DNA of 33,525 bases from Alcaligenaceae bacterium (GCA_029265795.1 JAJUGV010000026.1:1-33525), one strand, 5' to 3'; shown: positions 1 through 7,841, numbered from the stretch's first letter. The notes: generated from the letters alone by a model not told the origin. A program made the numbers and translations.

Positions 1-1466
1 CCCAGCATGGTGGCCGCCGCCGGGTTCAGGTACAAAATGTGACCCTCACCATCAGTGGTAATCACGCCGTCTCTGATGGATTCCAGAATGACGCGGAAGC
101 GCTCCTTTTCTTCGAACAAGGCCATCTCGGCAGCCCGGCGCTCGGAGATGTCAGTCACCGTAACGAAGAACCCTTTGATACGGCCATCGTGGTGGTCAGG
201 GATGTAGTTCACGATGGCATGTCGTGGCCGGCCGGTCACATCTGCAAGTTCGCACTCAAAGCGCTGCGGCTCGCCCGCGAGAGCGGCCTTCACAAAGGGC
301 TCGACATTGCTGTAGAGCGCATCGCCAAAGATGTCCTTGGCGTGACGGCCCCGAATATGCTCGGGCGATTTTCCGATCCACCGCTGATGGGCAATATTCG
401 CCATTACATTGATGACGCGATCATCCCAATACGCCACGAGTACGGGCAGACTGTCGACGATGGTGCGAAGCTCGCGCTCAGCCTGCTCGGCACGCGTTGC
501 CGCCTGCTGCTGTGCCATCATGCGGCGCTCAGCAAGCAAGGCGAGGAAGACGCAAGCGCCCATGAGCATCAACGTTGCGCCCGCCAGGCGCAGCGCATTG
601 CTTTGCCATTCGCCAAGGATTTCATCGCGGGCTTGGGACATCGCAACAATCAGCGGAAAGGACTCCAGACGCCGATATACGTGCAGCGTCTCAGCGCCAT
701 CCACGGCCGCCCCGCCGATGAAGCTGCCGTTGGGCCCCGCAAGGAAGCGATCCAGCCCTTGTACCATCGTGGTAGCACCGGCCGCCTGTGCAGACGTATA
801 GGGATAACGACTCAGCACGCTTCCATTGCTCGTGAAGACCGTTATTCCCCCTTTGGGGCCCAGATCGAAGCTGGAAAACAGGTCGTGTGGAACCGTAAGC
901 TTGAGGGTCTGCACGACCACACCGCCAAAACTGCCGTCCGGCCGGTTCCACCGACGGCTCAACGCTATGCTGGGCTGGCCGTCGTAATTGGAGATGAACG
1001 GTGCACCAATGTGCAGGCCGGCATCAGCTCGCTCTTCGTGAATGCGGAAATAATCTCGATCATGGAAGTTCCACTCGCCCGGCGGCGGGGGACGCGAAGC
1101 GGCAACAATGGCGCCGGTGTGATCGAGAATAAGCTGTATACCGTAGCGCCCGGTGGGCACGGAGGGAAATAGCAGGCGAGCCGGGTCAGCACCGGGTCGC
1201 ATGCTGGCACCATTTGCGATTTGTATATTGGTGCCGAATGTCTCTACCATGGTCACTGAATGCAGTAACGCGTGGTCTGCCCCATGCATGGCGTCTTCGA
1301 GCAGGCGACTAACGGTGTACACCAAGTTGGTGTTGGCGGCGGACGCACGCTGCCATACTGCCGAACGGGACTCCAGCAGCTGTACGGCCACAAGCACGCC
1401 GATGCCAAGTGCAATAGCCCACGAGAGAAGCAGCAACCGCGACTTCAACCTGCCGGACCCATTCAT
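1..1466 (-). CDS. Membrane Cache/PAS signalling protein, 3' part cut by window edge
   Basis: The reverse frame stays open from an ATG at 1466 to the window edge, giving about 488 residues without a stop. A transmembrane segment lies at about residues 8-28 (LLLLSWAIALGIGV). An extracytoplasmic region of about 260 residues follows, with Cache-like features (HDRDYFRIHEE, GAPFISNYDGQPSIALSRRW). A second transmembrane segment is at about 289-312. Next comes a PAS domain (about 325-440, starting TIVDSLPVLVAYWDD and ending FFVTVTDISERRAAE) and the start of a second PAS domain (FRVILESIRDGVITTDGEG) that runs off the edge. The output domain is outside the window, so it may be a histidine kinase, a diguanylate cyclase or a phosphodiesterase. 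The likely role is sensing a small extracellular ligand, with a cytoplasmic output. A hydrophilic frame on the opposite strand over the same DNA is a shadow. Confidence 0.85.
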   Translation of the reverse strand, partial: MNGSGRLKSRLLLLSWAIALGIGVLVAVQLLESRSAVWQRASAANTNLVYTVSRLLEDAMHGADHALLHSVTMVETFGTNIQIANGASMRPGADPARLLFPSVPTGRYGIQLILDHTGAIVAASRPPPPGEWNFHDRDYFRIHEERADAGLHIGAPFISNYDGQPSIALSRRWNRPDGSFGGVVVQTLKLTVPHDLFSSFDLGPKGGITVFTSNGSVLSRYPYTSAQAAGATTMVQGLDRFLAGPNGSFIGGAAVDGAETLHVYRRLESFPLIVAMSQARDEILGEWQSNALRLAGATLMLMGACVFLALLAERRMMAQQQAATRAEQAERELRTIVDSLPVLVAYWDDRVINVMANIAHQRWIGKSPEHIRGRHAKDIFGDALYSNVEPFVKAALAGEPQRFECELADVTGRPRHAIVNYIPDHHDGRIKGFFVTVTDISERRAAEMALFEEKERFRVILESIRDGVITTDGEGHILYLNPAAATML

Positions 1467-1574
1467 TCAACTGATCGGTTAAGGAAAAACGTATTCTAAT
1501 GTAAAGGGATACACCAGTCGTAACATCCGACTGAAGCTTAGGGTTTTAACGAACATAAATTATTTGAAGGCGCG

Positions 1575-2192
1575 ATGAACCAGGATCTTCCGGCAGTTAC
1601 AGCGGCCACGCTGTCTCATTATGATCGGCATGCCGACGACTTTTGGCTGGGTACGCGCGACCACGATGTCAGCCAGAACATTGATGCCCTCTTACGCCAC
1701 ATCACTGCTGAGCCGCCGTTTACGGTGCTGGATCTGGGATGTGGGCCCGGACGCGATCTAAAGAAATTCACCGACCTTGGTCACCAAGCTGTGGGACTCG
1801 ACGGATCGGCACGGTTCGTTGAAATGGCGCGCCGTCATTCAGGCTGCGAAGTATGGCAGCAGGATTTTTTGAACCTTCACTTGCCACTTGAGCACTTCGA
1901 CGGGGTCTTTGCCAACGCTGTCTTGTTCCATGTACCGACGCCCGCCTTGCCCGGCGTACTGACCGCTATACATCGCACGCTGAAGCCCGGCGGCGTGCTC
2001 TTCTGCTCAAATCCGCATGGCCGGAATCAGGAAGGCTGGAACGGTGACCGGTATGGCGCCTATTATGATTTGGATACATGGCGGCAGTATGTCACGAGCG
2101 CCGGATTTGCAGAGCTCGAACACTATTACCGCCCTAGCGGGTTGCCTCGGGAACAACAACCATGGCTTGCAACGGTATGGCGCCGGAAATAA
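1575..2192 (+). CDS. Class I SAM-dependent methyltransferase
   Basis: This 205-residue cytoplasmic protein has a Rossmann-type methyltransferase fold. Motif I is VLDLGCGPGRD at about residues 51-61, followed by an acidic motif II residue in AVGLDGSARFVEMAR. A post-motif segment FDGVFANAVLFHVP at about 113-126 and LKPGGVLFCSNPHG at about 139-152 are typical of the family (Methyltransf_11/25 type). The start is supported by GAAGG five bases before the ATG. It is divergent from the PAS sensor, with about 108 bases between them, and stands alone before a convergent terminator. The substrate cannot be told from sequence; small-molecule methylation (including metalloid or tellurite types) is possible but unsupported. 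Confidence 0.85.
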   Translation: MNQDLPAVTAATLSHYDRHADDFWLGTRDHDVSQNIDALLRHITAEPPFTVLDLGCGPGRDLKKFTDLGHQAVGLDGSARFVEMARRHSGCEVWQQDFLNLHLPLEHFDGVFANAVLFHVPTPALPGVLTAIHRTLKPGGVLFCSNPHGRNQEGWNGDRYGAYYDLDTWRQYVTSAGFAELEHYYRPSGLPREQQPWLATVWRRK

Positions 2193-2194
2193 AA

Positions 2195-2225
2195 ATCCCC
2201 CAACGGCGAAACACCGATGGGGGAT
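2195..2225 (-). terminator. Intrinsic terminator of the cold-shock gene, lying in a convergent gap
   Basis: ATCCCCCA pairs with TGGGGGAT, with an inner CGG/CCG stem and a 7-base loop. Read on the minus strand, the stem is followed by five T residues (A run at 2191-2195). The hairpin begins three bases after the stop of the rightward methyltransferase, so it may also shield that gene, but there is no T run in the rightward direction. Confidence 0.85.
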
Positions 2226-2272
2226 CTAGTCGAAGCCGGCACATCGGCCGGCTGCGGCTTATCTGATCGGGA

Positions 2273-2488
2273 TCAGACTACCTGGATCGACTTGGCTTGC
2301 GGGCCCTTTTGGCCCATGCCGGAGACGTAAGCCACGCGCTGGTTTTCTTCCAGCGAGCGGTGACCGTCACCAACGATTTCCGTGTAATGTGCGAAAAGGT
2401 CCTTGCCACCGGCTTCGGGGGTGATGAAGCCAAAACCCTTTTCATTGTTGAACCATTTGACGATACCGAATTCTTTCTGAGTGCTCAT
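2273..2488 (-). CDS. Cold-shock protein, CspA family
   Basis: This 71-residue single-domain OB-fold RNA/DNA chaperone matches the family in length. The RNP1 motif KGFGFI is at residues 18-23 and an RNP2-like DLFAHY at about 30-35; most relatives have DLFVHF or DLFVHH, so this is a mild variant. The start [14 protein letters not shown] is typical, though CspA proteins are usually a few residues shorter. AGGA lies 8 bases before the ATG. A well-formed promoter sits about 125 bases upstream, giving a long leader of the kind that controls cold-shock mRNAs. The family melts RNA structure at low temperature or in stationary phase. Confidence 0.95.
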   Translation of the reverse strand: MSTQKEFGIVKWFNNEKGFGFITPEAGGKDLFAHYTEIVGDGHRSLEENQRVAYVSGMGQKGPQAKSIQVV

Positions 2489-2619
2489 TTAATATTCCTA
2501 AGGATGGGTTGAGCGAAAATGCTCGGGCAGGACTCCAGGCGTATTAAGGCACTCATCGGCACGAACTGCTGTGCTAACTGCTGCAAATAACCGACCTAAA
2601 TATTCACTTGCCAGTGGGC

Positions 2620-2648
2620 AGATTAACCGCGACCCCTACCGAGGTCAA
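2620..2648 (-). promoter_or_regulatory. Sigma-70-type promoter for the cold-shock gene
   Basis: On the minus strand TTGACC (2648-2643) and TAATCT (2625-2620) are separated by exactly 17 bases. The predicted transcript start near 2613 would give a 5' leader of about 125 nt before the ATG at 2488. That length is consistent with a structured, temperature-responsive leader, but I did not fold it. Confidence 0.6.
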
Positions 2649-2694
2649 CGGCTAATATGTAATGTAGTGATTCAGGCACAAGTCAGGAGATAAA

Positions 2695-2726
2695 GAGCCT
2701 CCGACTACGTCAGTCTCTGGAGGCTC
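2695..2726 (-). terminator. Probable terminator of the TonB receptor gene
   Basis: GAGCCTCC (2695-2702) pairs with GGAGGCTC (2719-2726). On the minus strand it is followed by TTTATCT, a short T-rich tract. It lies 20 bases past the receptor stop and just upstream of the cold-shock promoter. Confidence 0.65.
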
Positions 2727-2746
2727 ATATCGCGCTTAGACCGGCG

Positions 2747-4780
2747 TTAGAACCGATAAGAGGCGCTCGCCCAATAGCGGCGGCCGTCGTAAACCGCGCC
2801 GAAGTCGTCGCTTGTTACTTCTTTATCGAACACGTTATAGACCGCCAACCCAAGGGATAAATTGCGGTTCACCCGATACTGCATGCCAGCGTCAAAAAAC
2901 GCAAACGAGGGCGTTCCTTCCGTCATGGATGTACGGCTGAGAGAATCCGAAGTCTTACCCCGGAAGTTCCAGCGAGCCCACACGTCGGTTGCGTCGTTCG
3001 GCATCCAGTCAATCGTCGTGTTGAACATATGCTTGGGCATTCTGTTCAGAGGCTGCCCTTTGAACTCACCGCTCTTCTGTTCGGAACGAGTATATGTGTA
3101 GTTACTTGCCACACGGATTTGATCCGTAGCCTGCCAGGTCAGCGTGGCCTCGATGCCCCGCATGTTGGCCTCGTCGACGTTCACTCGATTACTGATAAAT
3201 TTGTAGCCGTCGTCTCCTGGCGTGACATGGCATGTCGGCAAGCCGTTCGGGTCAGTGCATACACGCACTTCCGAAATCTTGTCTTTGAAGTCTGTATTGA
3301 AGAACGTCAGGCTGGTGGATAGATCTTGGCGGTTGTCCCACATGAAGCTGATTTCTTGGCTGACGCTTTTTTCCGGCTTCAAGTCGGGGTTGCCCAAGAT
3401 GATGGCTGGCACGCCCCCGCCGCCGGTAATCTGCCCCCAGTCAGCCACGGACTGCCTCAAACCCGGGGCCTTAAATCCAGTAGAAACACCGCCCTTGATG
3501 CTGAAGGTGTCAGTCGTGTGCCACACGCCATATAAACGGGGGGTCCAGTGAGTACCGTAGTTTTCATCTCGGGTCATCCGGATGCCGCCCGTCAAAGCGA
3601 AACTATCCGTCATGCTCCATTCATCTTCAGCATAGAGCGCCCACTGATAGCGTTCGAGCGACGAGACCGTGGGATCATATTGATTGCCGTTATCGTCAAG
3701 CGATTCCAGTTTGTAGGACACGCCCATCGTCAGCATATGGTCTGCGAGGGGCAGCGTCCATTGTGAGTTTGCTTCCGTGTTCTTCAAATACATTTCACGG
3801 CCGGGGTTATCAATCTGCTCCTGCTGCACATAGCTGTGTGAGGACGCCCTACCCCAGCGGCCGTGATGGGACAGTGCGTACACATCGCGCGAGTACTTGT
3901 TGGAGGACACTTCATTTGGGCTGCATCCCCTGCTGTTGCAGGTTTCGACCTCCATGGACTTACCGGGATGAGATGTCCTTTCTTGCAAGGTGCGTCCCAC
4001 TTCCAGCATCAAGTCATGGTCTTTGTTAGGCGTCAAAGCCAGCTTCACCGTGCCGGAGCTAATTTCCTGCATATTGAAGCCATCGATGATTTCGTCTTCG
4101 CTACGCCGGGAATGATTGCCGTAGATTTGCAGGCCAAGCAGGTTATCAACGATTGGGCCTGACAAATAAAAGTTGCCGCCGTATATATTTCCCGAACGTG
4201 AATCCTCTTGTAAGGTCCCCTCCGTACGGATTGAGCCGCCCCATTCCTTCGCGACTTTTCTTGTAATGATGTTGATTACACCGCCCATGGCATCCGATCC
4301 GTATAACGACGACATGGGTCCGCGGATCACTTCGATACGCTCAATGGCCTCCAGAGGCGGAAGCCACCCCTGCTCGATACCTGCCCCGTCGCTGTTGGGC
4401 CGCGTTTCCCGCGAGTTCTGCCGCACCCCGTCCACCAACAGCATGGTGTAGCCGGCAGCCATGCCTCGAATGCTTATGTCACTGCTGCTGCCGCCGCCCG
4501 TTACTACTACGCCCGGCACATCCTTCAAGGCTTCCGTGACATCGGGATAGGAGCGTTTCGCCAGCTCTTCGCGCGGTATGACTGTGATCGACGCCGGAGC
4601 ATCCTCCACCGCCTGCTCGAAACCGGATGCGGAGACCACGATATTGCTCAGAGTATCCACGGAATCCTCGGCAACCATGGCGTCCTGCGCGTGGGCTACA
4701 CCGACCAAAGTTAGCGCAGTGCCAGCTAATACATATTGCAGAGCGACGGCAAGGCGAGTGGGTTCAAATCTGTTAGTCAT
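2747..4780 (-). CDS. TonB-dependent outer-membrane receptor, CirA/FepA-like
   Basis: This is a 677-residue TonB-dependent receptor, probably for ferric catecholate siderophores or related chelates. A signal peptide covers about residues 1-32 and ends in VGVAHAQ. A TonB-box-like segment VDTLSNIVVSA follows. The plug domain shows ITVIPREEL, DVPGVVV, ISIRGM, and the block ERIEVIRGPMSSLYGSDAMG, which is characteristic of the CirA/FepA branch. The rest is a beta-barrel ending in the terminal aromatic YRF. Loop cysteine pairs (about residues 280-290 and 510-520) resemble disulfides in such receptors. I chose the ATG at 4780; the frame extends to a TTG at 4804 but the signal peptide fits the ATG. 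A Fur-box-like site lies upstream, so iron control is likely. Confidence 0.93.
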   Translation of the reverse strand: MTNRFEPTRLAVALQYVLAGTALTLVGVAHAQDAMVAEDSVDTLSNIVVSASGFEQAVEDAPASITVIPREELAKRSYPDVTEALKDVPGVVVTGGGSSSDISIRGMAAGYTMLLVDGVRQNSRETRPNSDGAGIEQGWLPPLEAIERIEVIRGPMSSLYGSDAMGGVINIITRKVAKEWGGSIRTEGTLQEDSRSGNIYGGNFYLSGPIVDNLLGLQIYGNHSRRSEDEIIDGFNMQEISSGTVKLALTPNKDHDLMLEVGRTLQERTSHPGKSMEVETCNSRGCSPNEVSSNKYSRDVYALSHHGRWGRASSHSYVQQEQIDNPGREMYLKNTEANSQWTLPLADHMLTMGVSYKLESLDDNGNQYDPTVSSLERYQWALYAEDEWSMTDSFALTGGIRMTRDENYGTHWTPRLYGVWHTTDTFSIKGGVSTGFKAPGLRQSVADWGQITGGGGVPAIILGNPDLKPEKSVSQEISFMWDNRQDLSTSLTFFNTDFKDKISEVRVCTDPNGLPTCHVTPGDDGYKFISNRVNVDEANMRGIEATLTWQATDQIRVASNYTYTRSEQKSGEFKGQPLNRMPKHMFNTTIDWMPNDATDVWARWNFRGKTSDSLSRTSMTEGTPSFAFFDAGMQYRVNRNLSLGLAVYNVFDKEVTSDDFGAVYDGRRYWASASYRF

Positions 4781-4872
4781 TTTCAGCAAAGGTTCGAGTG
4801 GCAAATGCGCGAACGCAGAGAAGCTCGGCCGTCTTTATCAAGCGGGCCGTGTTAAAAGTCACGTAAGTCTAT

Positions 4873-4895
4873 ATGCGAACGAGAATGGGTTGCAT
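4873..4895. promoter_or_regulatory. Candidate Fur box upstream of the TonB receptor
   Basis: The stretch begins ATGCGAACGAGAATG and ends GTTGCAT. It has the GAGAAT core and outer ATGC/GCAT arms common in proteobacterial Fur sites, but its symmetry is imperfect. On the minus strand a -10-like TATAGT lies at 4914-4909, so the site would cover roughly +7 to +30 of the receptor transcript, a position suited to repression. This is inference from pattern only. Confidence 0.4.
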
Positions 4896-5019
4896 TTGTT
4901 GCGGAAAAACTATACAGTTCTAAAGGTTTCCATGGCTTCCTAAAGCTGAGTGAACCTTCCCTGCTTCAGACCCTGTCGCTACGCAGCAACGTTAGCGACC
5001 CCTATTGATTTCTGGTTGC

Positions 5020-5763
5020 ATGCCTCTTTCTGCAAATTCCCCGAAGGTATTGATGGTCGCGGACGAGCACACCATGACGGAGGTCCTGCCTTTATTTGGC
5101 GCACTGGGGCCGATAAGGTTATGGCTGGCATCGGAAGAAACCGACCTCGCGGCTCAACTAAGGCTAGCTTCGCCCGATGTGTTGATCCTTGGGCATACGA
5201 TTGGACTGGAGGCGCTGAACGTCCTTACCGACAAACCTCTCACCGCGCCCGCTCCACAAACGCTCTATCTGGGGCGTCCGTCTGACCTATCGTCCTTCCC
5301 ACTGTGGTTGGCCCCCCATGCCACCTCGGCCCCTTGGCCGGATAAGCGCGAGCTTGCAAGAAGCTGGATTATGCGGCAATGCGCACGGCGATCTACTGGC
5401 CAGATCAGGGCCCGCAAATCTGTCATTCGTACGGGTCCGCTATGCCTGGATTTACATCGGTGTACCGCTACGCACGCAGAAACGCCTGTTGCGCTCACAG
5501 CCGCTGAAGCGAGCCTTCTCGCTCTACTAATGCGTAACGCTGGTCGCGTAGTGAGTCGCACCTCTCTTGCCGAAGTTTCTCTGACCTCAACGGCTGATCC
5601 AAAGCAGAGGCGTCTGGATGCCCATATCAGCAATCTCAGGCGCAAGCTGAACGCGGCAGCGGGTTCGTGTGCGGATCACTTTCGCATTCACAGTCATCGC
5701 GGGCGCGGCTACATCCTTACGGTCGATGAGTCTGCGGCTGAATCTGCGGCTCCGGTTACGTGA
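5020..5763 (+). CDS. Orphan OmpR/PhoB-type winged-helix regulator with degenerate receiver
   Basis: This is a 247-residue DNA-binding protein. The C-terminal 100 residues match the OmpR/PhoB winged helix: ALTAAEASLLALLMRNAGRVVSRTSLAE, then RRLDAHISNLRRKL and RIHSHRGRGYIL. The N-terminal half resembles a receiver by position (KVLMVADEHTM, then PDVLILG) but lacks the acidic pair and the phosphorylatable Asp that follows the third strand; that position reads LILGHTIG. It is therefore probably not controlled by ordinary phosphotransfer, and no histidine kinase is adjacent. Its divergent position relative to the TonB receptor suggests it may regulate that gene. The start could be the ATG at 5020 or, with a better GAAGG Shine-Dalgarno, the ATG at 5053; the upstream TTG at 5005 is unlikely. 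Confidence 0.8.
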   Translation: MPLSANSPKVLMVADEHTMTEVLPLFGALGPIRLWLASEETDLAAQLRLASPDVLILGHTIGLEALNVLTDKPLTAPAPQTLYLGRPSDLSSFPLWLAPHATSAPWPDKRELARSWIMRQCARRSTGQIRARKSVIRTGPLCLDLHRCTATHAETPVALTAAEASLLALLMRNAGRVVSRTSLAEVSLTSTADPKQRRLDAHISNLRRKLNAAAGSCADHFRIHSHRGRGYILTVDESAAESAAPVT

Positions 5764-5824
5764 ATGCAAGGCACTGAGCGGGCGCTAAATGAGAACCAAC
5801 CTCTCGTTTACGAGAACAAAAAAA

Positions 5825-5853
5825 CTGCCCCGATCCTTTCGGACTCGGGGCAG
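5825..5853 (-). terminator. Terminator of tRNA-Met
   Basis: CTGCCCCGA pairs with TCGGGGCAG. On the minus strand the hairpin is followed by seven T residues (A run at 5818-5824). It begins 15 bases past the 3' end of the tRNA. It also lies about 60 bases after the stop of the rightward regulator, though that direction has no T run. Confidence 0.9.
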
Positions 5854-5867
5854 CTTCGTGTATTCCT

Positions 5868-5944
5868 TGGTGGCGCATCCCTGATTCGAACAGGGGACCT
5901 GCGGATTATGATTCCGTCGCTCTAACCGGCTGAGCTAATGCGCC
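5868..5944 (-). tRNA. tRNA-Met (CAU anticodon, elongator type)
   Basis: The minus strand folds into a complete 77-nt cloverleaf with CCA encoded. The acceptor stem GGCGCAT/ATGCGCC, D stem GCTC/GAGC, anticodon loop ATCATAA (anticodon CAT) and T arm CCCTG-TTCGAAT-CAGGG are all present. The anticodon stem ACGGA/TCCGC has one A-C mismatch at its base. The GGAATCATAATCC arm is typical of proteobacterial elongator tRNA-Met. The initiator is excluded because it has a GGG/CCC anticodon-stem signature. A tRNA-Ile2 with modified CAU cannot be fully excluded without comparing identity elements. Confidence 0.93.
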
Positions 5945-5956
5945 GCGAAGACCGAA

Positions 5957-5985
5957 ACTATAGCAAAAGGTTTTTTGTCGTGCAA
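5957..5985 (-). promoter_or_regulatory. Promoter of tRNA-Met
   Basis: On the minus strand TTGCAC (5985-5980) and TATAGT (5962-5957) are separated by 17 bases. This predicts a transcript start only a few bases before the tRNA 5' end at 5944. The tRNA therefore forms a single-gene unit with the terminator at 5825-5853. Confidence 0.75.
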
Positions 5986-6067
5986 GTGGCTGAACTGATC
6001 TTTTCGCCCAGGCGTCGCAATTGCTGGACGGAACGGGACGAAACTCGTTATTCAACAGGAGGCTTTC

Positions 6068-6256
6068 ATGAACAAACCAACCGAGCGGCCCAGCGAGAAC
6101 GCCCAGGCAGATGACCAACGCCGTGAAGATCAACGCAGCCACGGCGATCAGCAAAACCGCAGCAAAAAGGATGGCCACGCCACGCAGGTGGGTACAGGGC
6201 AAGATCAGAACAGCGGACGCCACCGTGGCGGTGGTGCGCGCCGCCAGCAGCCCTAG
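6068..6256 (+). CDS. Small hydrophilic Gln/Arg/Asp-rich protein, 62 residues
   Basis: I do not recognise this gene. It encodes a 62-residue protein with almost no hydrophobic residues, rich in Gln, Arg, Asp, Gly and His, so it is probably disordered and soluble. Support for it being real is an AGGAGG sequence placed 5 bases before the ATG and a hairpin about 75 bases past the stop. A longer leftward frame over the same DNA encodes hydrophobic stretches but runs into the tRNA, so I prefer the rightward reading. A small stress-response or nucleic-acid-binding protein is conceivable, but no function can be assigned. Its tRNA-proximal location gives no further clue. Confidence 0.5.
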   Translation: MNKPTERPSENAQADDQRREDQRSHGDQQNRSKKDGHATQVGTGQDQNSGRHRGGGARRQQP

Positions 6257-6330
6257 CAGGCACCATCGCGACTCTTTCCAACTGTATCTGAGTCGGGAAT
6301 TACCCTGCCTGTAGGGGTTACAGGCCACCA

Positions 6331-6355
6331 AGCCCTAGCACACACTGCTAGGGCT
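6331..6355 (+). terminator. Hairpin after the small ORF
   Basis: AGCCCTAGC pairs with GCTAGGGCT, a 9-bp stem around a 7-base loop, followed by CTTTCG. The T tract is weak, so termination is likely but may be inefficient. Confidence 0.55.
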
Positions 6356-6449
6356 CTTTCGTCTGAAAGCCGCGCCAACACTACGTTTCACATGGCAAAG
6401 CGGCATTCCAAATCTCGTGAAAGCGCGGGTTTACATTCGGTATCCCTCA

Positions 6450-6478
6450 TTGACGCCCCCCAGGGGTTCGCCTATAAA
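6450..6478 (+). promoter_or_regulatory. Promoter of the TRAP transporter operon
   Basis: TTGACG (6450-6455) and TATAAA (6473-6478) are separated by 17 bases. The spacer contains a small CCCC/GGGG inverted repeat. The expected start near 6485 leaves a leader of about 65 nt before the binding-protein ATG at 6552. Confidence 0.7.
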
Positions 6479-6551
6479 AACAGCGCTGGTCCAAATAAGT
6501 ATAAGTAAGTTGTCACGCTGTTCCAGAATGGAATTCAAAGAGGAGACACCG

Positions 6552-7709
6552 ATGAAGAGCAGCACCCCTGTCAGCACCCCCGAAGCCACCGTGCAAACGT
6601 CCCGCCGCCGCTTTCTTGGCGGAGCCGCCGCCGGCACCGCAGCCGCCGCCTCCCTCGCATTCCCTGCCATCGTCAAGGCTCAGGCACCCACTAGCTTCCG
6701 CTTCCAGAGCACATGGCCAACCGTGGATATTTTCCACGAGTTCGCACTCGACCTTGCCCAGAAGATCAACGACATGTCAGGCGGTGAGCTGAAGATCGAA
6801 GTGCTTCCGGCTGGTGCCGTGGTGCCTGCGTTCTCGCTGCTCGACGCCGTCGCAAAGGGCACGCTAGACGGCGGTCACGGCGTGCTGGGCTACAACTACG
6901 GTAAACAGAACGCCCTGGCACTTTTCTCGTCCGGCCCCGCTTTCGGCATGGACGCCAACATGCTGCTGTCCTGGTACAAATACGGCGGCGGGAAGGAGCT
7001 GCTGGACAAGCTGTACGCCTCCATCGACATCAACGTCGTATCGATGATGTACGGCCCCATGCCCACACAGCCGTTTGGCTGGTTCAAGAAGCCGGTCACG
7101 CGCGTTGAAGACCTGAAGGGCCTGAAGTTCCGTACCAACGGTCTTGCCATTGACCTTTTCACCGCCATGGGTGCCGCAGTCAACGCGTTGCCAGGCGGCG
7201 AAATCGTACCTGCACTGGACCGTGGCCTGCTGGATGGCGCTGAGTTCAACAACGCCACCTCCGACCGCCTGCTGGGCTTCCCAGACGTTTCCAAGGTGTG
7301 CATGCTGCAAAGCTTCCACCAGTCGTCGGAAACGTTTGAAGTCATCTTCAACAAGCAGAAGTACGACGCCCTGCCCGACAAGATCAAAGCCATCATCGCC
7401 AACGCAACCGAAGCTGCGTCGGCGGACATGTCCTGGAAGGCCGTTGACCGCTACTCACAAGACTACATCCGGCTGCAGAAGGAAGACGGAGTCAAGTTCT
7501 ACAAGACTCCCGACACCATCCTGCAACAGCAGCTGACGATGTGGGATGAGATCGTGGCGGAGAAGGCAAAGACCAACCCCTTGTTCAAGGAAATCGAGGA
7601 ATCGCAGCGTGCCTTCGCGCAGCGCGCTCTCGCCTGGGACATGGACACCAACAACAACCGTCGTATGGCTTACAACCACTACTTCGGGCGTCGCCAGCAA
7701 AAGAGCTAA
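6552..7709 (+). CDS. TRAP transporter periplasmic solute-binding protein (DctP family)
   Basis: This 385-residue periplasmic protein captures a carboxylate for the TRAP permease. It begins with a Tat signal: TSRRRFLGG at about residues 17-25, then an alanine-rich hydrophobic stretch ending in IVKAQA. The mature part has family features such as VLPAGAVVPAFSLLDAV, LGYNYGKQNALALF and the conserved LKGLKFRTNG segment, whose Arg contacts the carboxylate in DctP proteins. Overall it resembles the FcbT1/TakP branch, which binds alpha-keto acids, mannitol or chloroaromatic acids. The start is the ATG preceded by AGGAG; the frame is open further upstream but lacks a signal there. The gene is followed by a strong terminator-like hairpin before the membrane subunits. 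Confidence 0.92.
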   Translation: MKSSTPVSTPEATVQTSRRRFLGGAAAGTAAAASLAFPAIVKAQAPTSFRFQSTWPTVDIFHEFALDLAQKINDMSGGELKIEVLPAGAVVPAFSLLDAVAKGTLDGGHGVLGYNYGKQNALALFSSGPAFGMDANMLLSWYKYGGGKELLDKLYASIDINVVSMMYGPMPTQPFGWFKKPVTRVEDLKGLKFRTNGLAIDLFTAMGAAVNALPGGEIVPALDRGLLDGAEFNNATSDRLLGFPDVSKVCMLQSFHQSSETFEVIFNKQKYDALPDKIKAIIANATEAASADMSWKAVDRYSQDYIRLQKEDGVKFYKTPDTILQQQLTMWDEIVAEKAKTNPLFKEIEESQRAFAQRALAWDMDTNNNRRMAYNHYFGRRQQKS

Positions 7710-7729
7710 TCCAGCTCGGTAGCACAAAC

Positions 7730-7763
7730 AACACCATCGTATATCCATCGATGGTGTTTTTTT
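7730..7763 (+). terminator. Intra-operon terminator/attenuator between TRAP binding protein and permease
   Basis: AACACCATCG (7730-7739) pairs with CGATGGTGTT (7749-7758), followed by a T run through 7763. Complete termination here would silence the permease genes, so partial read-through is likely, giving excess binding protein. No clear second promoter was seen before the next gene. Confidence 0.8.
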
Positions 7764-7765
7764 GC

Positions 7766-7799
7766 CCCACGGGTGGCCGCCACGCGGGCAGCCCGTGGG
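7766..7799 (+). other. Second GC-rich hairpin in the TRAP intercistronic gap
   Basis: CCCACGGG (7766-7773) pairs with CCCGTGGG (7792-7799). No T tract follows. It may protect the 3' end of a processed transcript or affect translation of the next gene; this is speculative. Confidence 0.4.
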
Positions 7800-7841
7800 T
7801 GCGTAACAGTAGCGCCGCTCATCGGTAGCAGGTAGATCTTC

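Noticed and set aside
39-1172. Long rightward frame of 377 residues over the PAS sensor
   Set aside because: The opposite strand encodes clear Cache and PAS domains; the rightward product shows no family features and no Shine-Dalgarno.
5906-6331. Leftward frame with hydrophobic segments opposite the small 62-residue ORF
   Set aside because: It runs into the tRNA gene and its promoter, and lacks a Shine-Dalgarno; the rightward ORF has a perfect one.
5868-6360. tRNA-associated genomic island or attachment site
   Set aside because: No integrase gene and no repeat of the tRNA 3' end were found within the window.
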